Positions 11,161 through 21,502 of a stretch of DNA of 64,000 nucleotides are shown one piece after another. Below the pieces are notes generated by a model, which ran no database searches, was not told the DNA's origin, and worked only from the letters and a program-made list of their open reading frames with translations. Origin of the DNA: Calliopum simillimum (lineage: Eukaryota; Arthropoda; Insecta; Diptera; Lauxaniidae). Every line of letters starts with the position of its first letter. The stretch's first letter is position 1. The DNA is taken from NCBI GenBank assembly GCA_951812925.1, contig OX638369.1:23341329-23405328 (forward strand), read 5' to 3'. A program made the position numbers and the translations under genes.

Positions 11161-12800
11161 TGCAATTTTAATCACTGAAAAAATAAAAAAAAACGTTTCT
11201 TCGGAAAAGTTGTAGCATAAGAAAAAATAGAAACAAACGTTAACCTCCGGGCAGGGAGAGCTGCTATGTTACATCTAGGAAGCTATAAAAGTTATTTGAA
11301 TGAAATTTGATAGGTATATATTGAAAATTAATTCTAGTGGACAAAATCGAATGAGTACCATGCCCATTTTTTTACTGTTGAAAATTCTAATATCCCGCAA
11401 AGTTGTACAAGTTGTTTGGTGGGTAGGTGCTGAACTTAAATACCATACACTGATCGAAAAGTGTCCGCAATCAGACGAATGACACGTCCACTGAGTTGCA
11501 CACATTATAGTTTGCATAAAAACTTTTCAGATAAAAACAGTGGAAAATATTAACTATTAAATATTAACATATGGAAGATAAAAGTTCCAAAAAAATAAAT
11601 AAATTTTTTGAATTGTTTGTTTTTAGAATAAGTACGAAAATTTCTGAGAATTTTTTTTTTTTGCATCTCTGATGTTTTATTTACCACTAAAAAGTTTTGC
11701 TTAAATTAAACTCTACTTTCGCTAAATCTGTCTGTGAGTGCGAGTTTTTTTAAAAAAAATAATTTTTATTACGTGAAAACACCCCCATAATTTTTTCATC
11801 TTTCGCGTGCAGTTTAGCTATTTTTCGTTAGTAGTTTTTTTTTTGCTTTGTGCAACTGCATATTTTCTTATGCGCTCAAACGCATAATTTCTGTAGACTA
11901 AACTACTACTTTTTATACTACTTTTTTTGTTTTGTTTTAAATTTCTTCAGTACTTACTATTTTTTGCTACGTTCTTCTGTTATATAATGCTGCTTTAAGT
12001 TTTCGAAAAAAAAATTAAATTTGTTTTTAAATACTTTAGTTCTTTTCTATTCTATGCTGCTTCTACAGCTTGCTAGCATTGCAGCTATTTTGCTGTTGCT
12101 GTTTTTATGCTGCGCAGCATTTTCTTGTGTTGCTTGCTTGCTTGCTGGCGCTGGCTGGCGGCATTTTCACAAAAGTTTTGCATTTTTCCTAAATGAGGAA
12201 AACTATTAGCGTGCAAAAATAGTTTTTCCGCTTTGGTGTCGAGAGCGCTTTAGCTGCTCTTCTGTTGTTGTTGTTGTATGCATTTTGCATAGTGAAATGC
12301 AAGAAAAAAGTACTATATATTTGTTAAGTTCTTTTGTTTTTTGCTGGCGGGCTGAAAGCTGAGTCTTTTTTCACGCTTTTTTTTTGATACCAAAGCTCTA
12401 CTCATTAAAAAGTTTTTCTCTCTTTTTTTTTGCTTTTTATTGTTTTGTTAAAGTTTTCTTGCAAATTTTGTACGTAAGGTCAGCGTTTTTAAAAAAAATT
12501 TTTAGCAGCTACAGCTACCTCGAAGAAGCTGACTACATTTTCGCAGTTTTTATATTAAAAAATAAATTACACTTATTGCATGCGCCTGAAAGTAGGCAAC
12601 AAAAAATGGAAAAACAATTAAAGCACTTTCATGGTGTTAAATTGCTTGCAGAGTTTTTGGGCACTTTAAATTGGCAGCATGCGAAATTCAAGCGATTTGT
12701 TTTTTATGTGCTTCTAGTAACTTTGTAAAGGTTGTCCCGTAACTCACGCAATATTTAAATTTGCCGGCATTTGTGCGGCAAAGTGTTGCCAACCCCGAAT
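11161..12800. other. non-coding; apparently single-copy T-rich sequence
   Basis: Repeats are less evident than in flanking DNA. It contains GCTTGCTTGCTTGCTGGCGC near 12130-12160 and GTTGTTGTTGTTG near 12262-12276. The 114-codon frame at 12384-12728 and the 62-codon frame at 12021-12209 have no features of a known protein. This is a candidate for unique host sequence. Confidence 0.5.
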
Positions 12801-12804
12801 AGAT

Positions 12805-13450
12805 TACATATATATAAACAACATAACGCCCAAAAACTTGGGCTCTATTTCGTTTTTTTGCTCGTTATTTCGTTTTATTTTTAAAAAATGAAATAACGTC
12901 CAAAAAATAAAATGAAGCAAGAAAGCCCAAAATAAAAACGAAATGACGCCCAAAAACAAAAATGAAATATTGGCAAATTATTTTCATACCAATTTGTGCG
13001 ATAATTATTTTGGAAATAATGCCCAAAATTTATATGTATGAAAATTGTTTGGGCGTTATTTCGTTTTTTGTTTTTGGGCGTTGTTTCGTTTTTTTTATTT
13101 TAAACGAAATAATGCCCAAAAAAAAGCGAAATAAAGCCCAAATTTATATGAAAATATTTTGGACGTTATTTCATTTTTATTTTTGGGCCTTATTTGGTTT
13201 TTTTGGGCGTTATTTCATTGGGCGTTATTTTCTAACGCCATAATTTTCATATACATTAAGGCGATAATCATTTTAGAAACAATGCTCAATCGAAATTATT
13301 TGGGCGTTATTTCGCATTTGTTTTGTGTGCTATTTTGTCCTTTTTTAAATGAAATAATGTCCAAAATAAAAACGAAATAATTTCAAATTTCGGGCGTCAT
13401 TTCCAAAATGATGATCACCCATAATTATATGAAAATAGTTTGGGAGTTAT
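12805..13450. repeat. direct and inverted repeats of TTTGGGCGTTATTTCGTTTTT
   Basis: At least ten copies of TGGGCGTTATTTCGTTTT or its complement AAAACGAAATAACGCCCA are scattered in both orientations. They alternate with copies of TTTATATGAAAAT-TTT and GCGATAATTATTTTGGAAATAATG. The strand alternation predicts many small foldbacks. The open frames within (for example 12962-13243) only reflect the repeats. Confidence 0.85.
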
Positions 13451-14365
13451 TATGTTTTCTTATTTCTTGGACTTTTTTCCTGATGTGTTTTTCCATACAT
13501 AACCTCATGTTATTATCTTTATGTTTTTGATTGGATTCAAATCTTGCGTGAATTATGGGACACATTAAAGATCAAAAGATCTTAGCGAATTAACACACTT
13601 TATCAAATTCAATATAGAATTCAATATCTGCGTTTACTTAGTTTTCCTCTAAGAGACTTTTCCGCCCTTAGATTTCCTTCCTTTGGGTTCTTTCCTTATG
13701 AGCTATAGTCTTTGTCCTCTACTAGCAGTTAATCAGTTTCATGTGCCAAATTTTCCACAATTTTATTCTAAGTATAAGGGTTATAGGTACTAAAGTATAT
13801 AACACTCAAAAATCATGTACAACTGTTCCATTCCCAAAAACTACTCCAAGATGATGTCTAATGTAAGAGTTTTATTAACTGGAAGGCATTTCGTATTTAT
13901 TTTTTCTGCTTAATAAAACAACCAAAAACAGCATTTAAATTAAAGTACTATTGAAAAATCCATCCAAATGGAATTGAAAAATACACAAAAGCCAATATAC
14001 TTACATATAGGTACCTTAGAAGTATGTGTTTCTTAAAAGAATTTTGTGCAAAATCATAATAATGAGCAGTAAAGGACATTTACGAGGACACTGTTTTGTT
14101 GTCCGGGGCACAAAGTTGAAATAAATTGTGTGTGAAATTAGTAATTTTCTATGATTTTTTTCCTTTCGCCTATTTTTATATTTTTTTTTTGTCATTTAAA
14201 TTTGCATTTTCTGTTGACTTAAAAAGAGTGAGTGTGAGTGAGAGGCGAATGAACAACTTTTCATTTGAATTTTAAATTAATTTCTGTTAACGAAAGTGAT
14301 TTTCAGATTGTAGACAGAATTTAGGTATGTAACAGGAGCTAAGCTACTGGTATGTCACAAGGAAG
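13451..14365. other. non-coding flank of the errantivirus insertion
   Basis: No gene is recognised. The stretch ends in ...GGAAGCGCG, and the matching flank resumes at 20635, across the retroviral insertion. Confidence 0.6.
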
Positions 14366-14369
14366 CGCG

Positions 14370-14668
14370 ACTTAAATAAAAGACAACTCCGTAAGTGGTG
14401 TTTATTAAAGGTTTATTTCATTCGGATCTTCAAAACTAAACTAAACTTATACAACCAATTCTTAGAGCGATCATGCTCTACATGCAAATACAATTCTTTC
14501 GTTTATTTACTTTATTCTTTTATTTCTTGTCATTATTCTTCCGTTATTTTACTTAGCAGTGTTGGGTTACGGTATGCTACCACAGACTATATTATGTACT
14601 TTGTACATAATGCAGCGTTTGCATGTTCACATGAAGTTACGCTATGTCTGGCCGTATCATATATAACT
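14370..14668 (-). repeat. 3' LTR of errantivirus
   Basis: 299 bp. Read on the element's sense strand it begins AGTTATATATGATACGGCC and ends TTATTTAAGT. It matches the copy at 20336-20634 with no difference seen by eye. Confidence 0.95.
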
Positions 14669-16143
14669 CCTCCACCGCCAGTTTTTGAATTCTCCTGAAT
14701 TCTTTTATTTGTAATTTTTACTGTTACATTTTGTTTCTTTTTAAACATAACCAAAACAATTACAACAATTGCAACGATAGTGATAAGCGATATATTCAAA
14801 CCATATGAAACATTTTTATGGAATTTCAGTTCTTTTATTTGCTTTATGTTTTCAATATATTTAATATTTATGCTTTCGAAACTTGGCACTTTTTCATATG
14901 ATTGATTAAGCTTGTTTACTGGGTAATAAAATTTGTCTTTGAATAAATAATTAACATTATAGAATATTTCATTTTTTATTTCTATTGTACAATCTCTAAA
15001 ATTTACCAAATAGTTTCCATTTAAAGTTACATTTCTTTTATCGCAAGTGTTTTTCAATTTCTCATTTACTGCATTTTTTATAAGTATTGTTGTCTCATCA
15101 ATTGGTTCTATTAAGGTTTCGTTTCTGTAAATCAGATTACATTTTTGCTTAAAAATACACATTTTACTTGGTTTCAAGTCCTTAAATTCCACATTTTTTC
15201 TATATGAAAGTGAAATATTTGATATTGTTACAATTAATTCTGGTTTTTCACTTATTTCTAAATATTCTTTAGTTGACATTGGAGTAACCAAACTTAATTC
15301 TGTTTTAATATAATTTTTTTGGTATTTTGATTGCAATAATGAGAGAGTTATTTTTATATGATATTATACCAAGCTTTGCTAATTTTTACTTTGTAATAGT
15401 CTATTTCATACAAATCTATTTCTTCCTGTGTTAATATACCTGGATGTATATTAAGCAGAAGCTATATTGTTTTGAATTATATCGATTTTACTTTCTATAT
15501 TTTTTAGCTTAAGTAAATTATCAGTATACAATAACCGACGAACAATCTCACTATTTCTTTCTCTAACTTCTTTAAGTACTGACTTAATTTTTTCCCTATC
15601 ATTTTCTACTGCTGTTTTTATCGTATTAAACGTAACATTAAAATGTTTATTTATGACTATTTGACCATTCATTGTTTGGATTATGTTATGATTATTTTCA
15701 TTTGTTATTTCTAAATTACTTAAGATTTCTTGTCTATCCTGATCATCCATTACTCCGAACAACCATTTGTAAGCCGTTCCTACTACATTTATTAATCCTC
15801 GCCTTTTTCTGCTGCTTATATTTGGTGTTATCGACATTATTTTTGATTTTATTGTTTTTAACTCTATTTTTAAAATTTCCTTGTTGTAAATGTCAATGTT
15901 ATTTATATTTTCTTCTATTTGGTCTACAATATTTCTGATTTTAAGAGGGTGAATTATATGAAGAATGGTTATTGTTCGATTGACAATTTCAACTTCCTCT
16001 AGTCTTATTGGTATATATCCTGCATCTACATTAATTGGTATTACCTGCAATGTTCCCTGTGCGATTGCAATCATCATTAACAGCAAGGGGATTGATATTA
16101 CCTGCAAAATGCAGAGGTCGTTTAATATTAATTGGGTGCACAT
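14587..16143 (-). pseudogene. env: errantivirus envelope gene, frameshifted
   Basis: The envelope-like glycoprotein is split in two open pieces. Piece one (16143-15451, 230 codons) starts with a hydrophobic signal-like stretch at about 14-30, has a furin-type RKRR site at 112-115, and a conserved GLINVVGTAYKWLFG-type segment just after it. Piece two (about 15336-14587) carries four or more cysteines, N-glycosylation sites, a transmembrane segment at about 182-198 and a short basic tail ending in the 3' LTR. Between 15453 and about 15300 env-like sequence continues in two other frames in turn, so at least three frame changes occur within roughly 150 bp. Errantivirus env is normally translated from a spliced RNA; the splice sites were not resolved. 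This copy should not make full-length envelope unless the breaks are sequencing errors. Confidence 0.85.
14669..14681 (-). promoter_or_regulatory. polypurine tract of errantivirus
   Basis: The sense sequence GGCGGTGGAGG immediately precedes the 3' LTR. It is short and purine-rich and in the expected place for plus-strand priming. Confidence 0.7.
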
Positions 16144-19100
16144 TTTTTAATTCTGTGATTCTGAAGTACGGTTCGTCCTTGTGCCTAACTCTTTTATAAT
16201 TTTTAATGGGACCCTCTTCCCTATGTTCCGTATAATCTTCCCGATTTCTATTGCGGTCTTCTATTATCTTCTTCTTTTTATTTACTACTCTATCATAGAG
16301 TACAGATGGTTGTTCTACTTCTTTTGCATAACTTGGTGAACATTTTAACGCCGTATGGTACCTATTATTATAAATTCCTATTGCCTTCTGCAACTTTGTT
16401 TCTATTGAGTCAGTTTCGTCAATTGCATTTATAATTTCTATTAAGGTAGAATGAAGCCTTTCAACGTCAGCGTTGCCTGTATGTGAATTAGGGGTGGTAA
16501 AATGTACTTCAATGCCTTCTGAATTCAGATGTGAAATTACTTGTTCGGCCCTAAATTCGTTATCCATAATGATTTTATTTGGTTTCCCAAATTTTACTAA
16601 ATGTTCCGTTATTATTTGTTTTTTTGTTCTCCAGTTCCTGTCATTAATATTGTAGGCCACCGCAAATTTCGTTAGCTTGTCGATCACGGTAATGAAAGAT
16701 CTTTTTTTTATTTGAAATATATCGAGGTGAATTACAGCATTTTTTTCTTGGGGAGTTTCTGTTAATTTAAACTTGGGTTTCAAGGGTTTCCTGTCATATT
16801 TTATCTCTTGGCATTTTTTACAATTACCGATGATAAGCTGAATATGACTTCTCAGTTTGGGGAAATATATTTTGTTTTTAAGGGAGTAATAGCATTCATT
16901 CATTCCACTATGAAATGCCTCGTTAGTATGATACAAGGAAATTTGTTTATGTAGTTCATCTTCAGACTCTAATTCATCTGCTCTCATTGTACATTTAACA
17001 AACTTGATATTAGTTCTAAGTGAGAAAATTGAAGCTAGTATTAACTGTACCTTATAATAATCCCTATCTGATACTTCAGAGTAAATTCCAACGTTTCCCT
17101 TCTCAATATTTGTTTGAAGTTTTTCTTGTATTACGTTTTCTGGGTCTGCTGGATTGACTTCAATAATTTTTCTTCCGTGGGATACAACAATTTCGTTTAC
17201 TGCTGTGAAGGTAACTATAATTTGTATTCTATATTTGTTCACTATTTCCTCCTTTATTCCCACAAAAAACCCATCTTCTTCCTCCGCTGAGTGTACGGTT
17301 TCTGATAAATCAAAATTAGATTCATTTCCATTGCTTGAATTTATCAATGGGGCATTTTCCTGCCTACTTAAAAAGTCGGCGACTTTGTTTTCCTTGCCTT
17401 GAACATAGCTAATATTAAAATCGTATTCTTGCAATTGCAGAATCCATCTTTGATGCCTGGCAGCTAATTGTTTTCCTTTAAATTTTGAGCTTAAGTATTT
17501 AATTGGGGCGTGATCTGTCACTATTTCAAATTTATTTCCAAAGAGAAAATGCCTGAAATAATTAACAGCATGTATTATGGAAAGAAACTCTTTATCAATT
17601 GTACTGTAGTTTCGTTCATGTTTGTTTAGTGTTCTTGATACAAAACAGACTGGCTGACCCTGCTGTGATAACACTGCACCGATTGCAAAGTCACTAGCGT
17701 CAGTAGTCACTACAAAAGGTTTGTCAAATTCTGGGTATTTCAAAATCGGATGATTGGAAATTAAAGATTTCAAATTCTCAAAAGCGCTTATATATTGAGG
17801 ATCATTCTGATTTATTTTTCTGCCTTTTTGCAAATATCTTATCATTGGGTGGGCAATTTCGGAATAGTTTCTAATAAACTTTCTATAAAATCCTGACATC
17901 CCTAGGAAACCTTTTAATTGTTTTTCTGTTTTAGGAAGAGGAATTTCGTTTATAGCCTGTATTTTTTCAGGGTTTGGCTTAATACCTTCTTTCGTAAGTA
18001 TATGGCCCAAAAAAGGTGTATTTTGTTTCATAAATGAGCATTTGTCTGGCTGAATTTTCAAATTGTGTTCTTGCAATTTGCTAAGGATTTTATTTAGAGA
18101 ATTTTTATGCTCTTCAAGTGTAGTGGAAAATATAAGAATATCGTCCAAGTACACTACGCATATTTTATTGATAAATTCTCGTAGAATTTCATTCATGAGA
18201 CGTTGGAATGTCGCTGGGGCATTTTTCAAGCCGAAGGGCATTCGAACGAACTCATATAAGCCACATGGTGTGACAAATGCGGTTTTTTCCCTATCTTCTT
18301 CTGCCATTAGAATCTGATAATAACCTTTTGCTAGGTCTATAGTGCTGAAGAATTGTGCACGACCTAGTTTATCTAAAATTGAATCCATAATTGGCATCGG
18401 ATATTTGTCAGAAACCGTAACCTGATTAAGACGCCTATAGTCTACCACGATTCTGAATTTTTGTGTTCCCGAATTATCTTTTTTTTTCGGTATTACAATA
18501 ATTGGTGAGCTGTATCTGCTTCTACTTTTTTTAATAATACCACTCTTTTCCATTTCTTCCATTTGCTTCTGAACCTCTTCCTCATATTTTGGAGGGTATC
18601 TGTACAATTTGGAATTAATGGGCCTATCAGTGGTCGTTTTAATGCTATGCACTACAGAAGTAGTATTTGTTAGAGTATCTCCCTCTTTGTAAAACAATTT
18701 ATTGTATTTTTTCTTTAATTTTTCAACAATTGCTGCTTCTTCTATGCTAAGCTCATTTAAATTGAAATCATTCAATTCACTTACTTCAAGAACACAAACT
18801 TCTTCGGATTGTTGGGACATGAAAGGAATGATGATTTCATTTTTTAATTTTATAGTTTTATTTTCAATATTAATTTCTTTAACGTTTTTTCGAATGAAGT
18901 CCATGCCTAATAAAAAATCATACGGTTTATTTATTGGCATTGCTACCCATTTAATTCTCCCATTATCGGGCAATTGAAATTCTTTGGGGCTTTTTGTCAT
19001 TACAAGTACACTTTTTTCTTTTACTTCCCCATTTATTGTGTATATGTTTTTTGAATAGTCACTTAATATTTTATATTTTGATGAATGCACACTATTTCGA

Positions 19101-19210
19101 TTCATTATGCTTATCGTAGACCCTGTATCTACTAATATTAAAAATGGCTCTTCTTCTATAGTACCTTTAATGAAAATTTTATTTGGGTCCGAGGCTAATT
19201 GTGAAAAAAA
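16031..19210 (-). CDS. pol: errantivirus Pol: protease, reverse transcriptase, RNase H, integrase
   Basis: Pol is read by -1 frameshifting from gag. The first ATG in the frame is at 19105, but the protease active site (LVDTGST, DTG at 19121-19129) lies upstream of it, so the true product is Gag-Pol. Numbering from that ATG, RT has FRIVVDYRRLN (217-227), FSTIDLAKGYYQ (253-264) and catalytic YLDD (319-322). RNase H has TTDASD (468-473), the E of DKEF and TDHAPIKY. The connection motif KVADFLSR ends near 581. Integrase has an H-H-C-C zinc site (HTNEAFH ... CKKC), then catalytic D in HLDIF, D in IIMDNE and E in NADVERLHST. The frame is uninterrupted to its stop and overlaps the env frame by about 110 bp, as usual for the group. 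Confidence 0.95.
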   Translation of the reverse strand, partial: FFSQLASDPNKIFIKGTIEEEPFLILVDTGSTISIMNRNSVHSSKYKILSDYSKNIYTINGEVKEKSVLVMTKSPKEFQLPDNGRIKWVAMPINKPYDFLLGMDFIRKNVKEINIENKTIKLKNEIIIPFMSQQSEEVCVLEVSELNDFNLNELSIEEAAIVEKLKKKYNKLFYKEGDTLTNTTSVVHSIKTTTDRPINSKLYRYPPKYEEEVQKQMEEMEKSGIIKKSRSRYSSPIIVIPKKKDNSGTQKFRIVVDYRRLNQVTVSDKYPMPIMDSILDKLGRAQFFSTIDLAKGYYQILMAEEDREKTAFVTPCGLYEFVRMPFGLKNAPATFQRLMNEILREFINKICVVYLDDILIFSTTLEEHKNSLNKILSKLQEHNLKIQPDKCSFMKQNTPFLGHILTKEGIKPNPEKIQAINEIPLPKTEKQLKGFLGMSGFYRKFIRNYSEIAHPMIRYLQKGRKINQNDPQYISAFENLKSLISNHPILKYPEFDKPFVVTTDASDFAIGAVLSQQGQPVCFVSRTLNKHERNYSTIDKEFLSIIHAVNYFRHFLFGNKFEIVTDHAPIKYLSSKFKGKQLAARHQRWILQLQEYDFNISYVQGKENKVADFLSRQENAPLINSSNGNESNFDLSETVHSAEEEDGFFVGIKEEIVNKYRIQIIVTFTAVNEIVVSHGRKIIEVNPADPENVIQEKLQTNIEKGNVGIYSEVSDRDYYKVQLILASIFSLRTNIKFVKCTMRADELESEDELHKQISLYHTNEAFHSGMNECYYSLKNKIYFPKLRSHIQLIIGNCKKCQEIKYDRKPLKPKFKLTETPQEKNAVIHLDIFQIKKRSFITVIDKLTKFAVAYNINDRNWRTKKQIITEHLVKFGKPNKIIMDNEFRAEQVISHLNSEGIEVHFTTPNSHTGNADVERLHSTLIEIINAIDETDSIETKLQKAIGIYNNRYHTALKCSPSYAKEVEQPSVLYDRVVNKKKKIIEDRNRNREDYTEHREEGPIKNYKRVRHKDEPYFRITELKNVHPINIKRPLHFAGNINPLAVNDDCNRTGNIAGNTN

Positions 19211-20118
19211 ATATCGTCTATATTATTAGATTCATTACTTTCCTGGCTCATATTTTCTACACTCATAGCTTCATCTACAGGTTGCTGTTGTACGTTTAGA
19301 AATGGATTTTGGTTTCTATTATTATAATTATTAGACTGTCTTGTATTTCTTGAACGCCTATAATTTAATTGCTGATTATTATTATTTTGTTTTTGACCAT
19401 TATTACTGTCATTAGTATTTGGTTGTTGCTTATTTTCATTATAACTTTTATAAAAAGGATTTGTATTTAACCTATCATTCTTCTTTAAAATTAAGCGCAA
19501 ATTTAGATTTCCGTAATCAAGACCAATAAATTGTGATATTACATCTCTCAATTGAGGCAGTGCAACCATTCGCATAATTGCAACCGCAAAGGGCCCAGCT
19601 GCTATTTCTTTAATTCTCTGTATTAGCATTCCTCCGAAGATATCAGTCATTTGAGCATTGTCGTCATAAGTTGCAAATTCACTTATATCTTCAACTAATT
19701 CTCTCACTTTGGCATCTAACTCTTCAATACTACTCACTTTTAGGCTGCTGATTTTCCTGGTTAATGTAAGTTGATCATATTTCGGTCGATAATGTTTCCG
19801 TAGTCTGGCCTTACATTCCGTCCATGTTGTTGGTGGATTTACATTCAGCATTGTTCTTGCCTTCCCTTGTATTTTTGTATTAAAAATCACACTATAAGCT
19901 TCTTCCTGGTTAGGGTATTCTTGAATAATGTTGTCAGTTGCTGCGATGAATCCATGCAGTGTCCCTTCCTCACCAGTAAAAACTGGCAAAAATCTTGTTT
20001 CTCTCTCGATTCTTGCTCTTGTGCCATTGGCATGCTGCTGCCGCTGATCTACCATTAGGTTGGTTAAAGCCATTATGCACTGTTGCATGTTTGCAATTTC
20101 TGCGTTGAATTCTGCCAT
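19195..20118 (-). CDS. gag: errantivirus Gag polyprotein
   Basis: A 307-residue capsid protein begins at an ATG about 207 bp downstream of the primer site. The N-terminal 30 residues form an amphipathic helix-like stretch (AEFNAEIANMQQCIMALTNL). It is followed by a capsid-like helical domain with TGEEGTLHGFI, and WTECKARLRKHYRPKYDQLT around residues 102-121. The last 90 residues are glutamine/asparagine-rich and basic (RRSRNTRQ). There is no CCHC knuckle, as in other errantivirus Gags, where an arginine-rich tail probably binds RNA. It ends DDIFFHN-stop, overlapping the start of the pol frame. It looks intact. Confidence 0.93.
   Translation of the reverse strand: MAEFNAEIANMQQCIMALTNLMVDQRQQHANGTRARIERETRFLPVFTGEEGTLHGFIAATDNIIQEYPNQEEAYSVIFNTKIQGKARTMLNVNPPTTWTECKARLRKHYRPKYDQLTLTRKISSLKVSSIEELDAKVRELVEDISEFATYDDNAQMTDIFGGMLIQRIKEIAAGPFAVAIMRMVALPQLRDVISQFIGLDYGNLNLRLILKKNDRLNTNPFYKSYNENKQQPNTNDSNNGQKQNNNNQQLNYRRSRNTRQSNNYNNRNQNPFLNVQQQPVDEAMSVENMSQESNESNNIDDIFFHN
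19204..19210 (-). promoter_or_regulatory. -1 ribosomal frameshift site T TTT TTT
   Basis: In the gag frame the codons are ATT TTT TTT CAC, so a canonical X XXY YYZ heptamer of T lies about four codons before the gag stop. The pol frame is -1 relative to gag and stays open through this point. A downstream RNA structure was not evaluated. Confidence 0.8.
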
Positions 20119-20155
20119 TGTGTATGTAAATTTTAAATATTCTTTGTGTCAATAA

Positions 20156-20188
<33 letters not shown>

Positions 20189-20324
20189 GAGTTAGATTGA
20201 ATTTTTTCCGTAATTTTATTTGTCCTTTACACAACTTTCTTTGTTGGTATTTATTTTAACTTATCACTTATTGTTTCGTTTCTACGCTTTAATTACAGCT
20301 TCGTGTCCACAATTTTTCCTTAAA
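20119..20324 (-). other. errantivirus 5' leader with A27 run
   Basis: The leader lies between the primer site and the gag start codon. It contains a run of 27 A on the sense strand (T on plus, 20162-20188), a length that could vary between copies or in assembly. Confidence 0.8.
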
Positions 20325-20336
20325 CCGACTGCGCCA
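20325..20336 (-). promoter_or_regulatory. primer binding site, tRNA-Ser type
   Basis: The sense sequence TGGCGCAGTCGG starts with the last base of the 5' LTR. It is complementary to the 3' end (CGACTGCGCCA) expected of an insect tRNA-Ser, which is the primer used by the 17.6/297 group. Confidence 0.8.
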
Positions 20337-20634
20337 CTTAAATAAAAGACAACTCCGTAAGTGGTGTTTATTAAAGGTTTATTTCATTCGGATCTTCAAA
20401 ACTAAACTAAACTTATACAACCAATTCTTAGAGCGATCATGCTCTACATGCAAATACAATTCTTTCGTTTATTTACTTTATTCTTTTATTTCTTGTCATT
20501 ATTCTTCCGTTATTTTACTTAGCAGTGTTGGGTTACGGTATGCTACCACAGACTATATTATGTACTTTGTACATAATGCAGCGTTTGCATGTTCACATGA
20601 AGTTACGCTATGTCTGGCCGTATCATATATAACT
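20336..20634 (-). repeat. 5' LTR of errantivirus
   Basis: The partner of 14370-14668, 299 bp, apparently identical. It should carry promoter and transcription start for the element, but no element inside it was assigned with confidence. Confidence 0.95.
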
Positions 20635-20638
20635 CGCG

Positions 20639-20759
20639 TGAAATTAGGGGCATTTGGTATTATGGTGGCATGGTATCTAATAGAAATTAGTTTGCCTACA
20701 GAAAATTAAAGTTGAAAATACGTGCCACGAATAACGATGATTCGGCAAAAAAGCTTAAT
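20639..20759. other. right flank of errantivirus insertion
   Basis: This short unique segment begins TGAAATTAGGGG, directly after the CGCG target duplication. Confidence 0.6.
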
Positions 20760-21055
20760 AAACTTGAAATATATGAAGCACTCCATGCTAAGTGTACCAG
20801 CTAAAAATTTTCTTCCTCCTATTTCGCTCAAATTTGGCAATATGATAGATCCGCTGTGCAAGAACAACAATCTGGGAGGATTTGGTCATAGTACCATTTG
20901 TTTTTAAAATACAGGGTGTTGAAGTTGGCGTTTTTAGTCATTTTCATGAAAAGGATGTTTTTTCAAAAATTTATAGCTTACACTAAAATTTGTAAATTGA
21001 TAAATCTAAGTTACTGGTCCCATTCATTTTGAAGTATTCTTTTTATAAAAAATAT
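20760..21055. repeat. left arm of long inverted repeat
   Basis: It pairs with 24090-24385 in reverse orientation. Shared phrases in order are ATATATGAAGCACTCCATGC, CAAATTTGGCAATATG, CAATCTGGGAGGATTTGGTC, ATACAGGGTGTTGAAGTTGGC, GTTTTTAGTCATTTTCATG and TGTAAATTGATAAATCTAA. Similarity is high but imperfect. Confidence 0.88.
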
Positions 21056-21065
21056 CTCTTGGTGA

Positions 21066-21362
21066 AAAAGCCAAAAATCTTTTTTTTACTCAAGAGGAAA
21101 GCATCTTACGAAAAAAGTGTACAAGGCACAAAATGCTTAGAATCATCAAGGAAATAAGTGTGAAATATTTTGGGGAATTTTTTCGAAAGTTAAAAAAAAA
21201 CTTTTTTTTTTTGAGTAATTTTTTGAAAAATTTCAAAAAAAAAGATTCCAAAAAAAAAAAAATACAAACAAATCTCACGTATCGCTTGGACGATTATAGC
21301 ATTTTTTGCCTAGTACAATTTTTTCGTAAGATGCTTTCCTATTGAGTAAAAAAAGATTTTTG
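21066..21362. repeat. hairpin repeat (CAAAAATCTTTTTTTACTC...GAAAGCATCTTACGAAAAAA)
   Basis: The left half 21066-21146 and right half 21289-21362 are inverted copies: AAAGCATCTTACGAAAAAAGTG on the left against TTTTTTCGTAAGATGCTTTCC on the right, plus matching CACAAAATGCTTAGAATCATC and GATTATAGCATTTTTTG. A related single copy lies at about 54450-54530 (ACTCAAAAGCAAGGCATCTAATGAAAAAAGTG...AAATGCTTAAAATAG), so the family is dispersed. Confidence 0.75.
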
Positions 21363-21502
21363 CATTTCGCGGGCGCACAGTGGGGTATTTGATACCTAAA
21401 CACGCTATTAATTCATCCAGACTATTGAGGGTTATAATAACTTATTTTTTTAGTTAATAATGCATAAAAAAGTAGAAAACTTATGCAGTTGCATATTATG
21501 TA

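Larger units (their letters stand above)
14366..20638 (-). mobile_element. errantivirus (Ty3, 17.6/297-like) endogenous retrovirus
   Basis: This is a full-length provirus-like element, 14370-20634 (6,265 bp), on the minus strand. It is bounded by LTRs that look identical base for base (14370-14668 and 20336-20634, 299 bp each) and by a CGCG 4-bp duplication of the target (14366-14369, 20635-20638). The internal order is primer site, leader, gag, pol, env, polypurine tract, the organisation of the insect errantiviruses. Gag and pol are open; env is interrupted by several frameshifts. Matching LTRs imply a recent insertion. Assignment to the 17.6/297 branch rests on the tRNA-Ser-type primer site and general protein layout, without a tree. 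Confidence 0.95.

Noticed and set aside
15672..15938. Plus-strand hydrophobic frame of 88 codons
   Set aside because: It is a shadow of the errantivirus env on the other strand, as are plus-strand frames at 15965-16150, 16473-16655, 17154-17402, 18063-18317, 18702-18977 and 19867-20058 across pol and gag.
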